This document shows, one piece after another, positions 8,656 to 18,130 of a stretch of 51,389 nucleotides of DNA. This DNA comes from Flavobacterium sp. (GTDB lineage Bacteria; Bacteroidota; Bacteroidia; Flavobacteriales; Flavobacteriaceae): contig NZ_JAIXYH010000055.1 in NCBI RefSeq assembly GCF_027490375.1, positions 1 to 51,389 of the forward strand. Direction: 5' to 3'. A program made the translations under genes and the position numbers. The notes below the pieces were generated by a model. The model was not told the DNA's origin. It searched no databases and saw only the letters and a program-made list of their open reading frames with translations. Position 1 is the stretch's first letter, and each line of letters opens with the position of its first letter.

Positions 8656-9826
8656 AATACTGATCATTACCAACTATTTTCCACCAGAAACCGGAGCGGC
8701 AGCCAACCGAATCATGCAACTTGCGCAATTGCTTCAAAAAAACGGAAGACAAGTAACCGTGTTTTGTCCGCTTCCCAATTATCCAACAGGCAAACTGTAT
8801 CCCGGCTATAAAAACAAACTAAACACACGAGAATCGGTTCAGGGAATTTCGGCAGTGCGTTTTTTTATATGGCCATCCGCGTCGAAAAATCCGCTTGTGC
8901 GACTGTTTTCTACTGCTTCTTTATTGTTGTTACTTTCGCTTAAATTGCTGTTTTCGCGCTTGCCTAAAGACGTTGTGGTACAATCGCCGCCCTTATTATT
9001 GTCGTTTGTGTGTTGTGCGATATTGCGCTTACGCAGAAGAAAAATCATACTCAATGTCTCCGACTTGTGGCCTTTAGCCGCAGTTGAATTACAAGTTATA
9101 CCACCCAAAGGCATTGGCTACCGTGCAGCCTGCTACTTTGAACGAAAAATATACGGTTGGGCTCAGGTTATTTTGGGTCAATCGGAGGAAATTTTAACGC
9201 ATATTAAGTCTTTTCAACCTAAAGCGACATTTGAACTTTACCGAAATTTTCCTGAATTTACTCATGAAACGACGCCTGTTGTGGAGAATGCCGAAAAAGT
9301 GCAAATTTTCTATGCCGGACTTTTGGGTGTAGCTCAAGGAATTTATCGTTTATTAACCGAGATTTCCTTTGATGCGAACAAGGTAGAAATTCATGTATTT
9401 GGAGCAGGTGCCGAACAAGATTTAATAAGAAGATATTTGAATCAAAAACCGAATTGCGGCATCTACTTTCACGGGAATTTAAGTCGGTCTGAATTACAGG
9501 CTCGTATTGAAAAAATGGATTTTGCTCTGGTGCCATTAGTAAGTCGCATTTACGGTTCGGTTCCATCTAAAATATTCGAATACAGCAAGATGGGATTTCC
9601 ACTGATTTATATGGGTGGTGGCGAAGGCAGTGATATCGTTCGGAACTTCAAGTTGGGTTACGACGTTGAAACGGGTGATTACAAGCGTCTTTCCGAGCTA
9701 ATCTCACAAGTAGCCCAATTAGATTCAGCAGAACGACTCGCATTAAAATCTGAGGTTTATCACACAGCTAATAGAAGTTTTAACGCAGTAGAACAATTTC
9801 AGAACTTGGCTGTTTTTAAAAGTTAG
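8648..9826 (+). CDS. Glycosyltransferase family 4 (WbuB-like)
   Basis: 392 residues, two Rossmann halves of a GT-B enzyme. The N-terminus ILIITNYFPPETGAAANR with VTVFCPLPNYPTGKLYPGY is typical of WbuB-type transferases in O-antigen clusters. A hydrophobic stretch around 85-130 suggests membrane association. The C-terminal donor-binding half has YAGLLGVAQG, HVFGAGAEQD and LVPLVSRIYGSVPSKIFEYSKMGFPLIY (the EX7E-like region). It adds a sugar to the lipid-linked repeat unit; donor and acceptor unknown. The start overlaps the end of the epimerase gene by 8 bp. The gene ends 21 bp from the convergent gene at 9848, with no clear terminator between them. Confidence 0.85.
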   Translation: MTEILIITNYFPPETGAAANRIMQLAQLLQKNGRQVTVFCPLPNYPTGKLYPGYKNKLNTRESVQGISAVRFFIWPSASKNPLVRLFSTASLLLLLSLKLLFSRLPKDVVVQSPPLLLSFVCCAILRLRRRKIILNVSDLWPLAAVELQVIPPKGIGYRAACYFERKIYGWAQVILGQSEEILTHIKSFQPKATFELYRNFPEFTHETTPVVENAEKVQIFYAGLLGVAQGIYRLLTEISFDANKVEIHVFGAGAEQDLIRRYLNQKPNCGIYFHGNLSRSELQARIEKMDFALVPLVSRIYGSVPSKIFEYSKMGFPLIYMGGGEGSDIVRNFKLGYDVETGDYKRLSELISQVAQLDSAERLALKSEVYHTANRSFNAVEQFQNLAVFKS

Positions 9827-9847
9827 AAAAGCTTGATAATTGACGAC

Positions 9848-11200
9848 TTAATACGCCTTTTCGTCGCCGCGAACCGCGTTCACCACCGTCATTACAATAA
9901 TTTTAATGTCGAGCAGTAACGACCAGTTTTCCAGGTAAAAGATGTCGTATTTGACGCGATAAATAATGTCTTTCTCATTTTCAACTTCGCCACGAAAACC
10001 ATTGGTTTGAGCTAAGCCGGTAATACCTGGCTTAATGAAATGACGAACCATAAACTTATCGATCTTTCGAGCATACATTTCGGTGTGCGAAACCATGTGT
10101 GGGCGTGGTCCCACAACCGACATATCGCCTAAGAGCACATTAAAAAATTGTGGCAATTCGTCGATGCTCGACTTTCGAAGAAACTTACCAATTCGGGTTA
10201 TCCGAGGGTCGTTCTTAGTAACTTGTTCTAAATCGGCTATTTCATTTAGCGTCATCGAACGAAATTTAAAACAATTAAACTCTTTGTAATCCAGGCCATT
10301 ACGCCTTTGTTTAAAGAAAACTGGGCCTTTGGATTCGAGTTTGATGATCAATGCTAATAGAGGTGTGAGCCAAGACAGGAAACCGATAATGATTACAATA
10401 CTAAAAAGAATATCGAATATGCGTTTTGCTGTTCGATTTATGGGGTCGTCTAATGGAATGTCGCGCAGAGATATAATAGGAATGTAGCCGTAATAATCGA
10501 GTTTGGTGTTATTCCCTAAAATGTTGCGCTCGTCGGGAAGAAACTTCAAAATTTTGAGGTTGTTATCGGCAAAATCAATAAAAGTTTCTACTTGGGTAGG
10601 CGACAAATCTACCAGCGCACAATAAATTTCATCGATCTTATTTGTTTGAACAAAGCTTAAACACTCGTCGATTTGCTGCTTTTTGTCGGATTCTAGATTA
10701 AAAACACGAATTAAATCGTATCCATAATCTGGATTTTCATTGAAAAAGTCGGCTAACGCTTTTACATTTTTAGCTTGCCCGACTAAAACCACGTTTCTAA
10801 AATTTCCACCGTAAATAGCTCTATATCTGCGTAATGAATAATAGATTAGCAACTTCACGGTTGCTACGAAACAACCTGAAGAAAGCGTGTAGATTATTAC
10901 TTCTTTTGCGGGAACTTCTTTAGAGTAAATTCCTGCAAAAGCGAAGCAAACGAGTGTAAAGAGAAACAGTTGTCTGGCTAACTTATTAAGAATAGCAACT
11001 ACTTTCGTAAATCGGTAAACCTCGTAAAAATCGATGTTTAGAGCAATGATTACCCAACTTAGAGAAATAAAAATAGAGAAATAAATGCTTGCAAATTCAC
11101 TTCCCAACAAGCAGATTGAAAGTAGATTAATTACAACCAAGTCGAACACATACGTGGCCGGCCGAATGTAAACAGAATATCGTCCTGTTTTTGCGCGCAT
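9848..11200 (-). CDS. Undecaprenyl-phosphate sugar phosphotransferase (WcaJ/WbaP-type)
   Basis: 450 residues, the initiating enzyme of repeat-unit assembly. Four to five N-terminal membrane segments (about 20-120) lead into a Rossmann-like middle (VVLVGQAKNVKALADFF). A further membrane helix around 275-300 precedes the catalytic domain: KRIFDILFSIVIIIGF, GPVFFKQRRNGLDYKEFNCFKFRSM, KSSIDELPQFFNVLLGDMSVVGPRPHM and PGITGLAQTNGFRGE. This is the full polyprenyl glycosylphosphotransferase layout. The sugar transferred (glucose, galactose or an amino sugar) cannot be read from sequence. It is last in a minus-strand block and starts one base after the stop of the UXS-like gene. Confidence 0.9.
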   Translation of the reverse strand: MRAKTGRYSVYIRPATYVFDLVVINLLSICLLGSEFASIYFSIFISLSWVIIALNIDFYEVYRFTKVVAILNKLARQLFLFTLVCFAFAGIYSKEVPAKEVIIYTLSSGCFVATVKLLIYYSLRRYRAIYGGNFRNVVLVGQAKNVKALADFFNENPDYGYDLIRVFNLESDKKQQIDECLSFVQTNKIDEIYCALVDLSPTQVETFIDFADNNLKILKFLPDERNILGNNTKLDYYGYIPIISLRDIPLDDPINRTAKRIFDILFSIVIIIGFLSWLTPLLALIIKLESKGPVFFKQRRNGLDYKEFNCFKFRSMTLNEIADLEQVTKNDPRITRIGKFLRKSSIDELPQFFNVLLGDMSVVGPRPHMVSHTEMYARKIDKFMVRHFIKPGITGLAQTNGFRGEVENEKDIIYRVKYDIFYLENWSLLLDIKIIVMTVVNAVRGDEKAY

Positions 11201-11201
11201 T

Positions 11202-12185
11202 CTAGTGGTTGTATTTGGAGAAGTCTTTGTGGTCTTGTTTTTCTAAGTCGGCTTTCGACAAGCTTTTGAAGTAGTCGTAGGTTAATTTCATGCCTTCTTC
11301 ACGACTTACTTTTGGTTCCCAACCCAATAGCTCTTTTGCTCGAGTAATGTCGGGTTGCCGCTGCAAGGGGTCGTTTTCTGGAAGTGGTTTAAAGACGATT
11401 TTCTGCTCCGTTCTAGTAAGCTTGATAATTTCTTTCGCGAAGTCAAGAATGGTGATTTCGTCGGGATTTCCAATGTTAACGGGTAGTGAATAATCGGAGT
11501 GCAATAATCTAAAAATACCTTCCACTTGGTCATCTACATAACAAAACGAGCGTGTTTGTAATCCGTTTCCAAAAATGGTGAGATCTTCGCCGCGCAGTGC
11601 CTGACCGATAAAAGCTGGAATTACTCGACCGTCGTTGAGACGCATCCGGGGTCCGTAGGTGTTGAAAATACGAACAATTCGGGTTTCCAAACCGTGAAAA
11701 CGATGATAAGCCATGGTTATAGACTCTTGGAAACGCTTCGCTTCGTCGTAAACGCCTCTTGGACCAATGGTATTTACGTTTCCATAATAGTCTTCAGTTT
11801 GTGGATGTACGAGCGGATCGCCATATACCTCTGAAGTTGAAGCGATTAAAATTCGTGCGTTTTTGACGCGAGCTAATCCTAGTAAATTATGTGTTCCCAA
11901 CGAACCAACCTTGAGGGTCTGAATTGGTATTTTTAAGTAGTCAATCGGGCTGGCGGGCGAAGCAAAATGGAGTATATAATCCAAATTACCTGGCACAAAA
12001 ACAAATTTACTCACATCGTGGTGATGGAATTCAAAATTTGGATGCTGAAAAAGGTGTTCAATATTTCGGAGGTCTCCAGTTATGAGGTTGTCCATGCCAA
12101 CAACATGGTAACCTTCTGCAATAAAACGGTCGGCTAAATGCGAACCTAAAAAGCCCGCGGCTCCCGTAATGAGAATTTTTTTCAT
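11202..12185 (-). CDS. UDP-glucuronate decarboxylase (UDP-xylose synthase)-like SDR
   Basis: 327 residues. Extended short-chain dehydrogenase with the NAD motif [12 protein letters not shown] at the N-terminus and the catalytic YDEAKR (YxxxK). The segment [20 protein letters not shown] with [10 protein letters not shown] and [12 protein letters not shown] is characteristic of UXS enzymes, which turn UDP-glucuronate into UDP-xylose or the 4-keto-pentose. It was considered as RfbB (dTDP-glucose dehydratase) but lacks RfbB-type motifs and is shorter. No UDP-glucose 6-dehydrogenase is in the window, so UDP-glucuronate must come from elsewhere. Confidence 0.85.
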   Translation of the reverse strand: MKKILITGAAGFLGSHLADRFIAEGYHVVGMDNLITGDLRNIEHLFQHPNFEFHHHDVSKFVFVPGNLDYILHFASPASPIDYLKIPIQTLKVGSLGTHNLLGLARVKNARILIASTSEVYGDPLVHPQTEDYYGNVNTIGPRGVYDEAKRFQESITMAYHRFHGLETRIVRIFNTYGPRMRLNDGRVIPAFIGQALRGEDLTIFGNGLQTRSFCYVDDQVEGIFRLLHSDYSLPVNIGNPDEITILDFAKEIIKLTRTEQKIVFKPLPENDPLQRQPDITRAKELLGWEPKVSREEGMKLTYDYFKSLSKADLEKQDHKDFSKYNH

Positions 12186-13511
12186 CTATTTTGCTTCAAT
12201 ATTCGTTTTGCTGCTTGGCAATGCGGTATTGAATAAACAGTAGAGTACTGTAAAGAAAATAAGACCGCGTTGTCTGCAAAAAAACGATTCGGTCAAAAAT
12301 AAGACTATAATAGACAACGCGAAAACGATATGTAAGAAATCTGCGCGTTTTATTGCATTTCGCATGTTCAGAAACAGCATTCCAATGAGCAATACAAATC
12401 CGAAAACTCCAAGCTCTGCAAAAATTTGTACGTATTGGTTGTGGAAGTTAAATTCGGCATAACCATTGTAAAGTCCGTGCTCATTTGCTTTTGCAACAAT
12501 TTTACTTTGAGACGCTTCTAAACCATATCCTTTAAAAAATATTGGATCTTCCTGCAACATTTCACCAAAAATGCGCGCTTGATAAATGCGTAATGCCGTT
12601 CCTGGAAAAAAGTGATTTTGTTCAAATTTGTCCATATTCCACGCCTGATTGAGCGAGATGTTGTACACCTTTCCTTGTCCGTTTCCAATAGTCGTATTCA
12701 ATGTATTGTCAACAAATGCAGTTTCGTATTCCAATAAAAACCGCTCTCGAATATTCTTCACAAATACCAAAGAAAATGCCAAGAACAAGAACAGTGAAAT
12801 AACCGTTAAGTATCGCACACTTTTAGGAACTTTCGAAAAGAAAGAATAAAATACGACAATCAGTACTGCATCAATAAATATTACACTTTTCGAAGACAGT
12901 AATAGGACAAAAATCCCTAAAATAGCCAACGCTGCTTTTTCAATTATGTGCTTCTGCGGAAGCGAGATAAAATAAAATAATCCAAAAGAAGCAAACACCG
13001 ACATGTAAATGGCATTGCGTTCAATTGTTACTAAATTGTGATAAAAAAACGCAGAGTTGTCTCCAGTAGAAATAAAAGTAAATAAAGCAACACCTATGAA
13101 AAAGCTGGCATACGCAGCGAATCCAAAGGAGTATATTCGAAAAACTCTCTGAAGTTGTTGCGAACAATATTGAGGCAAACAAGCAAATGCTAACGGTATA
13201 ATAAGAAATACCAAATCTTTTCGCAAACCGTTTAAGGTAGCGCCGTAATCTATGGACCATGCAGCTGAAATCGCCATAAGCCCATAGAGCAAAACAGGTA
13301 ACGCTAATGCCACCGATAATTTAAAATTCTTGCGTGTAAACGAGAATAAGCAAAGCAGTGCTAATAAAATTGTTGCAACACTGCTGTAACCAAATTTTAG
13401 CGGAATACTTGTTAAAACAACAGCTGCTAAAAACAGTTGCGCTTCTGCGTCAGTTTTTAGATTGCTGATTTTCAGCCAGGCGATTTGTAAATAATTGTAG
13501 ATAAGCGTCAT
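12186..13511 (-). CDS. O-antigen ligase/polymerase family membrane protein
   Basis: 441 residues from the ATG at 13511. About 10-12 hydrophobic segments with one large loop around 250-350 (between VFVKNIRERF and ELGVFGF) containing FFPGTALRIYQARIFGEML, GYGLEASQSK and FNFHNQYVQIFAELGVFGF. That periplasmic loop with HNQY...ELG is typical of the Wzy/WaaL family (O-Antigen_lig). It either polymerises repeat units or ligates the chain to lipid A-core; sequence alone does not decide. The chosen start overlaps the upstream glycosyltransferase by 62 bp; an earlier ATG at 13580 would overlap more. A second candidate of this type lies at 16835-18130. Confidence 0.8.
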   Translation of the reverse strand: MTLIYNYLQIAWLKISNLKTDAEAQLFLAAVVLTSIPLKFGYSSVATILLALLCLFSFTRKNFKLSVALALPVLLYGLMAISAAWSIDYGATLNGLRKDLVFLIIPLAFACLPQYCSQQLQRVFRIYSFGFAAYASFFIGVALFTFISTGDNSAFFYHNLVTIERNAIYMSVFASFGLFYFISLPQKHIIEKAALAILGIFVLLLSSKSVIFIDAVLIVVFYSFFSKVPKSVRYLTVISLFLFLAFSLVFVKNIRERFLLEYETAFVDNTLNTTIGNGQGKVYNISLNQAWNMDKFEQNHFFPGTALRIYQARIFGEMLQEDPIFFKGYGLEASQSKIVAKANEHGLYNGYAEFNFHNQYVQIFAELGVFGFVLLIGMLFLNMRNAIKRADFLHIVFALSIIVLFLTESFFCRQRGLIFFTVLYCLFNTALPSSKTNIEAK

Positions 13512-14559
13512 TAATCTTTTCCCACGAAAAATTGGTTGCAATTGCGCCAAAATTTTCAGAAACGAAGCGCAAGTTATCACTTTTTTGTTTGTGAGAAACT
13601 AAATCCGCTACTTCTTCCGCGGTGGAAAAATAATCGGCATTTTCTTTTAAAATTGCTCGATTAAAAATGTTATTGTGGGCAACAATATATGCCTGAGAAG
13701 CCATGGCTTCGAGTAAGGATGGGTTTGTGCCGCCAACAGAATGTCCGTGAAAGTAGATGTTTGAAAAATAGCGTAAATTGTTAAGTTTCTCCAAATCGTA
13801 AACGGAACCTACGAAAACAATATTGTGTGTGTTGCCAAATTTATGTTTGAGATAATTTCCAAAAGCGGTTTTATGGTTGCCAATGACCAACATTTTTCGG
13901 GCTTGCTTTGCGAGTGCAACGCCGTCGAGAATAGTCTCTACGTTATTTTCAGGCTCCAACCGTGCAATGAGCAAGTCGTATTGAAGTGGAACTACTTCGA
14001 AACTCTGAATCTGTGTTGCATCGGGTTGATTAAATTGAACTGCGCCGTAAGGAATGTATGTTGAATCGACTCCGAAGCGCTCTTGCAAGTGCTGTTGTAT
14101 TCCTATGGAATCGGCCACAAGAACATCGCTGCTTTTCACCGCCAATTTCTCGCTAAAGCGAAGTAACTTTTGTACGGGTTTCGAAAATTTGGTTCGTTTC
14201 CACTCCAAACCGTCCATATTAGTGACAATTAGCGCTTTCCGCGGAAGCAGAAACGACCATATAGAACTCGATGTGTAACCCAATTGAAGTACGACATCGA
14301 ACTTGCGTTTGCGAATGTCTAAAATGCAGTTCAAATCGTAAATGTATTGACCGGCTGTACCCATTTTATACTCTGGATCGTAACATTTTACAATTTGAAC
14401 ACCTTTATAGGATTGTTCTGTGTATGGATGATTGTGGGAATTGTAAACAACCACCTCGTGGCCCTTCTGTACCGCATACACGCTGAAGAATTCCGCAAAT
14501 TGCTCGAAACCGCCGTAATGATTCGGAATTCCTCGAGTTCCTAAAACTGCAATCTTCAT
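13450..14559 (-). CDS. Glycosyltransferase with DUF1972 N-terminus (rhamnosyltransferase-like)
   Basis: 369 residues from the ATG at 14559. The N-terminal half has the DUF1972 signature MKIAVLGTRGIPNHYGGFEQ, followed by DPEYKMGTAGQYIYDLNC and VTNMDGLEWKR. The second half is a GT4-like donor domain with LIARLEPENNVETILDGVA, FVGSVYD and HSVGGTNPSLLEAMA. Such proteins are usually named rhamnosyltransferases, which would fit the dTDP-rhamnose genes at 35869-38089, but the specificity is not proven. The ATG overlaps the stop of the upstream GT4 gene in an ATGA junction. Confidence 0.86.
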   Translation of the reverse strand: MKIAVLGTRGIPNHYGGFEQFAEFFSVYAVQKGHEVVVYNSHNHPYTEQSYKGVQIVKCYDPEYKMGTAGQYIYDLNCILDIRKRKFDVVLQLGYTSSSIWSFLLPRKALIVTNMDGLEWKRTKFSKPVQKLLRFSEKLAVKSSDVLVADSIGIQQHLQERFGVDSTYIPYGAVQFNQPDATQIQSFEVVPLQYDLLIARLEPENNVETILDGVALAKQARKMLVIGNHKTAFGNYLKHKFGNTHNIVFVGSVYDLEKLNNLRYFSNIYFHGHSVGGTNPSLLEAMASQAYIVAHNNIFNRAILKENADYFSTAEEVADLVSHKQKSDNLRFVSENFGAIATNFSWEKINDAYLQLFTNRLAENQQSKN

Positions 14560-15671
14560 GAGTGGTCGGTATTTTTGAGTATACTTTGATACGCCTTGAG
14601 CGTTTGCGCAGCCGTTTCTTCCCAAACGTACTTTTCGAGGATCTGTTTCCGAAATGCTTCATCAACCGGAGCTGCATATGCCGTGTCAATTGCTTTTCGA
14701 ATGCTTGCTACGTTATCGGGTTCACAATAAAACGCGTAATCTCCGAAATAATCGTAGGTATCGCCTTTCTTAGTTGCAACGATATTACAACCCGATGCCG
14801 CTGCTTCCAAGGAAGACAAGCCAGGCGTTTCCATCCAGCTTACCAAGGCGTGTACTTTAGCAACTCGGTAAAGGTGTCGTAAATCCGATTGTGGCATCGG
14901 TTCTAAAAAAACAACATTTGCGCCTGCTTCTGCACGTACTTGATCCACGTACTTACTCTGATTCGCAGATGCCTTTCCAACCAAAACCAAAGTGTAAGGC
15001 GCGTCTTTTACTGCACGAACCAGTTGTAAAGTCGATTTTCGTCCTTCGATTCTAGCGGCACAAACTATACAATCTTTATATTGAGAAAACTTCTCGTTTG
15101 GCTCGGTATCTGTGGAGAACAAGGACTTGTCTACTGAATTCGGTACTGGGAAATAATGCGGATTCTTTAAATTAAAATCGGCAATTACCCGCTGCATCTC
15201 GGAATCGGAATTGGGCAAAAATACGTCGGTTTGCGAAACCAGTTGTTTCATTAAGCCATAGTATCCTTTGTAAAGCATCTGATAAACGCCCTTATGCATG
15301 CGTTTCTCGACCCAATGACGTATAAATGTTTTTACGTATCCTATTTGATAGGGGCTCAAAATATTAGCCACAACTTGAAATGCACCTCCGCGAGCCTTGC
15401 GCTCAAACTCCGTGTACAAACCGTAAATGGTTGACAATGCCACAGGCTTTCCGTGCTTTTTTGCATGTGCCGCTTGTATAGCGGATTCTTGAGGTTCCAT
15501 CAGATTGAAAACGTGAACCAAATCATACGTTTGCAAATCGGGTTCCAACTCGATACTGATGCTTACTTCAACGCCGAGCTTCTCAAGGAATTCTTTGGTT
15601 TTCTGCATCTGAATGAGATCGCCACCTGGAGCAGAAAACAAATTGGTTCGAGAAAGAAATAATACGCGCAT
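14556..15671 (-). CDS. Glycosyltransferase family 4
   Basis: 371 residues, GT-B fold. N-terminal half: MRVLFLSRTNLFSAPGGDLIQMQKT and VHVFNLMEP. C-terminal half: IVCAARIEGRKSTLQLVRA, LVLVGKAS, VVFLEPMPQSDLRHLYRVA and METPGLSSLEAAASGCNIVATKKG, giving the E-x7-E donor motif. First gene of the minus-strand block that ends at 9848; a TATATTTG element lies 20 bp before its ATG. Sugar specificity unknown. Confidence 0.87.
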   Translation of the reverse strand: MRVLFLSRTNLFSAPGGDLIQMQKTKEFLEKLGVEVSISIELEPDLQTYDLVHVFNLMEPQESAIQAAHAKKHGKPVALSTIYGLYTEFERKARGGAFQVVANILSPYQIGYVKTFIRHWVEKRMHKGVYQMLYKGYYGLMKQLVSQTDVFLPNSDSEMQRVIADFNLKNPHYFPVPNSVDKSLFSTDTEPNEKFSQYKDCIVCAARIEGRKSTLQLVRAVKDAPYTLVLVGKASANQSKYVDQVRAEAGANVVFLEPMPQSDLRHLYRVAKVHALVSWMETPGLSSLEAAASGCNIVATKKGDTYDYFGDYAFYCEPDNVASIRKAIDTAYAAPVDEAFRKQILEKYVWEETAAQTLKAYQSILKNTDHS

Positions 15672-15690
15672 CGGCCGTTTTTTAGCGCGA

Positions 15691-15698
15691 CAAATATA
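15691..15698 (-). promoter_or_regulatory. Promoter -7 element of the 15671-9848 block
   Basis: TATATTTG on the minus strand, exact TAnnTTTG, 19 bp upstream of the ATG at 15671. It sits in the 73-bp divergent gap shared with the plus-strand wecB. On the plus strand TAGTTTCG at 15709-15716 is a one-mismatch -7 element that could serve wecB. Confidence 0.5.
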
Positions 15699-15744
15699 GT
15701 TTTTTTAGTAGTTTCGCTCCACGCGAAAGTGCGTGTATTTGCTC

Positions 15745-16860
15745 ATGAAAAAAGTACTGTTTTTATTTGGCACGCGCCCGGAAGCCATAAAAATGGCGCC
15801 TTTGATTGAACGCTTTTCGAAAGACTCCCGATTTGAAGTAAAAGTTGCCGTTACGGCTCAGCATCGCGAAATGCTCGATCAGGTGCTTTCGTTTTTTGAA
15901 ATTGCCGTTGATTACGACTTAAACGTTATGAAGCCGAATCAAACGCTGCATCAACTCACTGCCGATTTAATTTCGCGCATTACCAACGAAATCTTGTTGA
16001 AAGAACCCTTCGATTATGTTTTTGTTCAAGGCGATACAACCACTGTTTTAGCTTCTGCACTAGCCGCATTCTACCAAAAAATTAAAGTAGTTCACATCGA
16101 AGCCGGATTGCGCAGCGGCGACATGCACTCCCCGTTTCCCGAAGAAATGAATCGGGTTTTAACTTCGCGCATCGCCGATTTTCACTTTTGTCCGACCGAA
16201 ACATCCAAGGACAATTTAATTCGTGAAAACATCCATAAGAATGTTTTTGTAGTTGGTAACACGGTTATCGACGCGCTTTTAACTGGACTTCAGAAAATAG
16301 ACCCAAATAGCGAAGCAAAATTACTTGCCCGTTTTTCGGATATTGATTTCGAGAAGAAAATAATTCTGGTTACTTGCCACCGTCGTGAGAACTTCGGACA
16401 GCCCTTTGAAGAAATTTGCGAAGCGCTACTTGAAATTGCCGCTGCCCGATCAAACGAAGTTGAAATTGTTTACCCGGTACATTTAAATCCGAATATCAAA
16501 GAGATTGCGCACCAGAAGTTGCTCGCTCCGAACATCAAACTAATTGCTCCGCTGGATTATCCGGAATTAATTTGGATGATGAACAAAAGCCATATTATCT
16601 TAACGGATTCGGGCGGTATTCAGGAAGAGGCGCCCAGTTTAGGAAAGCCGGTTTTAGTTTTGCGAGAAGTTACCGAACGTACCGAGGGTGTAGATGCGGG
16701 AACTGCTGTTTTGGTAGGATCCGACAAGAATAAAATTGTTTCCGAAACTCAAAAACTGCTCGATAATTCGATGTATTACCAATCGATATCAAAGGCGTCG
16801 AATCCGTACGGAGATGGAAGTACGAGTAAGCAGATTATAGAGATTTTGGCTGCTGATTGA
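15745..16860 (+). CDS. wecB: UDP-N-acetylglucosamine 2-epimerase (non-hydrolysing)
   Basis: 371 residues from the ATG at 15745 (MKKVLFLFGTRPEAIKMAP). Canonical WecB: it interconverts UDP-GlcNAc and UDP-ManNAc. Motifs: GTRPEAIKMAPL, TAQHREMLDQ, QGDTTTVLA, HIEAGLRSGDMHSPFPEEMNR, VTCHRRENFG, PVHLNP, LTDSGGIQEEAPSLGKPVLVLREVTERTEG. The four residues encoded before this ATG are not conserved in the family. It is the only plus-strand gene between 9848 and 42642. Its 3' end overlaps the convergent polymerase-like gene by 26 bp. UDP-ManNAc dehydrogenase (wecC) is not in the window. Confidence 0.92.
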   Translation: MKKVLFLFGTRPEAIKMAPLIERFSKDSRFEVKVAVTAQHREMLDQVLSFFEIAVDYDLNVMKPNQTLHQLTADLISRITNEILLKEPFDYVFVQGDTTTVLASALAAFYQKIKVVHIEAGLRSGDMHSPFPEEMNRVLTSRIADFHFCPTETSKDNLIRENIHKNVFVVGNTVIDALLTGLQKIDPNSEAKLLARFSDIDFEKKIILVTCHRRENFGQPFEEICEALLEIAAARSNEVEIVYPVHLNPNIKEIAHQKLLAPNIKLIAPLDYPELIWMMNKSHIILTDSGGIQEEAPSLGKPVLVLREVTERTEGVDAGTAVLVGSDKNKIVSETQKLLDNSMYYQSISKASNPYGDGSTSKQIIEILAAD

Positions 16861-18130
16861 GAGCTATTCTGTCGTAACAAGCTAAAATCAATCCAAGGAC
16901 AATCGACTTAGTATCGGCTTTGAAATAGAATCCGAGGAAAACCCAATACGACAAGAATAAAAACAGAATCGTGCCTATTAATAATCGGTTGTACATTTTA
17001 TACGACTCACCTACGACCTGTGCTTTTCGAAGTACGAGTATCGAAGAAATAAGCAAAACAATTCCCAACAATCCCGATTTTAAAAAGGTGGTCATGTAGC
17101 CGTTGTGTACTATGGAAATGTACTTCATTTTCGTTCCATCGAGTTCTACTTCTTGTTTTAAATCAACTCTTGATCCAAGACCTTTTCCAAAAAGTATTGT
17201 GGGAGTTCCCGAATTGCCCATTTGTTTCACGGTTAGGATGTTTTCAACCGATCGGTAATTGTCGTTGAAATCTTTCCAATCTGAAGCGTCGACACGTGTT
17301 TTGAACGCTTCTTCTGGAATTACTTTTATCTTGTAAAGAAAAGCATCGGCTCCCTTTCCGTTTCGGATCGGATTGTACGCAAGTAATGCAAAATAACCTC
17401 CTACAACTAAAACGATTCCGGTTGCCAAAACAACAATAAGTCGTTTGTTTAGTGCAAAAAATCCTTTCAACGCAAAAAACAAAATTCCCGCTTGAATAAA
17501 ATTTATTCGCGACAAATAAAAAAAGGTTGAAGCAAGCAACAATACTAACATTAATGCTTTTTGTTGCTTGGTAAATTCTACTTGAAATTTTTTGGAAAAC
17601 CAAAGTAAGACCAAGGCGTAAATTTCGAAGTCGCTAAAATAGCCGGCATAAAAGCGCAGCAAGTGTATATCGCGAAATCCAACAAGCAGAATAGTTCCGG
17701 CAACTAATACAAGGTGAATAATTGCGAGATAAAAACCTGAAACTATCAGTGTTTTAATGGGATTTACTAGATGGGTTCGCGCTAGTTGATACCCTACTAA
17801 CAATCCGAGAATAGGTTTAACGATGTATGTAAAATCGCGGATAAAGTCGTAACCCTTAAAATCGTGGAAAAATGCTGATATCGTGGCAATTACTAAGATA
17901 GAAGAGAAAAAGAACAACTGATAAAGCAAATGCTTGTTGTAGGACTTTCGTAGGCTAAGGGCTGTTGCAAAGGTCCAAATGGCAAAAGTAAGTTCGTAGT
18001 TATTCAAATACGGAACTGCAACACACAGTAGGAATAAAGCGGCGTATAGTGTGTTTTTATTTACTTTCAATCGAAAAGAATTTATGTTGGCTATAGCTAA
18101 TGTACAGAATTGCGAACAAGATTTCGGCAA
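16835..18130 (-). CDS. Polytopic membrane protein, O-antigen polymerase (Wzy)-like
   Basis: 431 residues with about ten hydrophobic segments and a loop around 240-330 (GKGADAFLYKIKVIPEEAFK, ILFGKGLGSRVDLKQEVELDG, YISIVHNGYMTTFLKSGLLG). The pattern GKGLGS...HNGYMTTFLKSGLLG resembles the conserved end of the periplasmic loop in Wzy polymerases (compare HNQYVQIFAELGVFG in the gene at 12186). The ATG at 18130 overlaps the flippase gene by 74 bp; a TTG at 18070 near the flippase stop is an alternative start and would still leave all membrane segments. Being next to wzx favours the Wzy role, leaving the 12186 gene as the possible ligase. Confidence 0.7.
   Translation of the reverse strand: MPKSCSQFCTLAIANINSFRLKVNKNTLYAALFLLCVAVPYLNNYELTFAIWTFATALSLRKSYNKHLLYQLFFFSSILVIATISAFFHDFKGYDFIRDFTYIVKPILGLLVGYQLARTHLVNPIKTLIVSGFYLAIIHLVLVAGTILLVGFRDIHLLRFYAGYFSDFEIYALVLLWFSKKFQVEFTKQQKALMLVLLLASTFFYLSRINFIQAGILFFALKGFFALNKRLIVVLATGIVLVVGGYFALLAYNPIRNGKGADAFLYKIKVIPEEAFKTRVDASDWKDFNDNYRSVENILTVKQMGNSGTPTILFGKGLGSRVDLKQEVELDGTKMKYISIVHNGYMTTFLKSGLLGIVLLISSILVLRKAQVVGESYKMYNRLLIGTILFLFLSYWVFLGFYFKADTKSIVLGLILACYDRIALNQQPKSL

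Noticed and set aside
11202..12185. dTDP-glucose 4,6-dehydratase (RfbB)
   Set aside because: Shorter than RfbB and carries UXS-type motifs ([26 protein letters not shown]).
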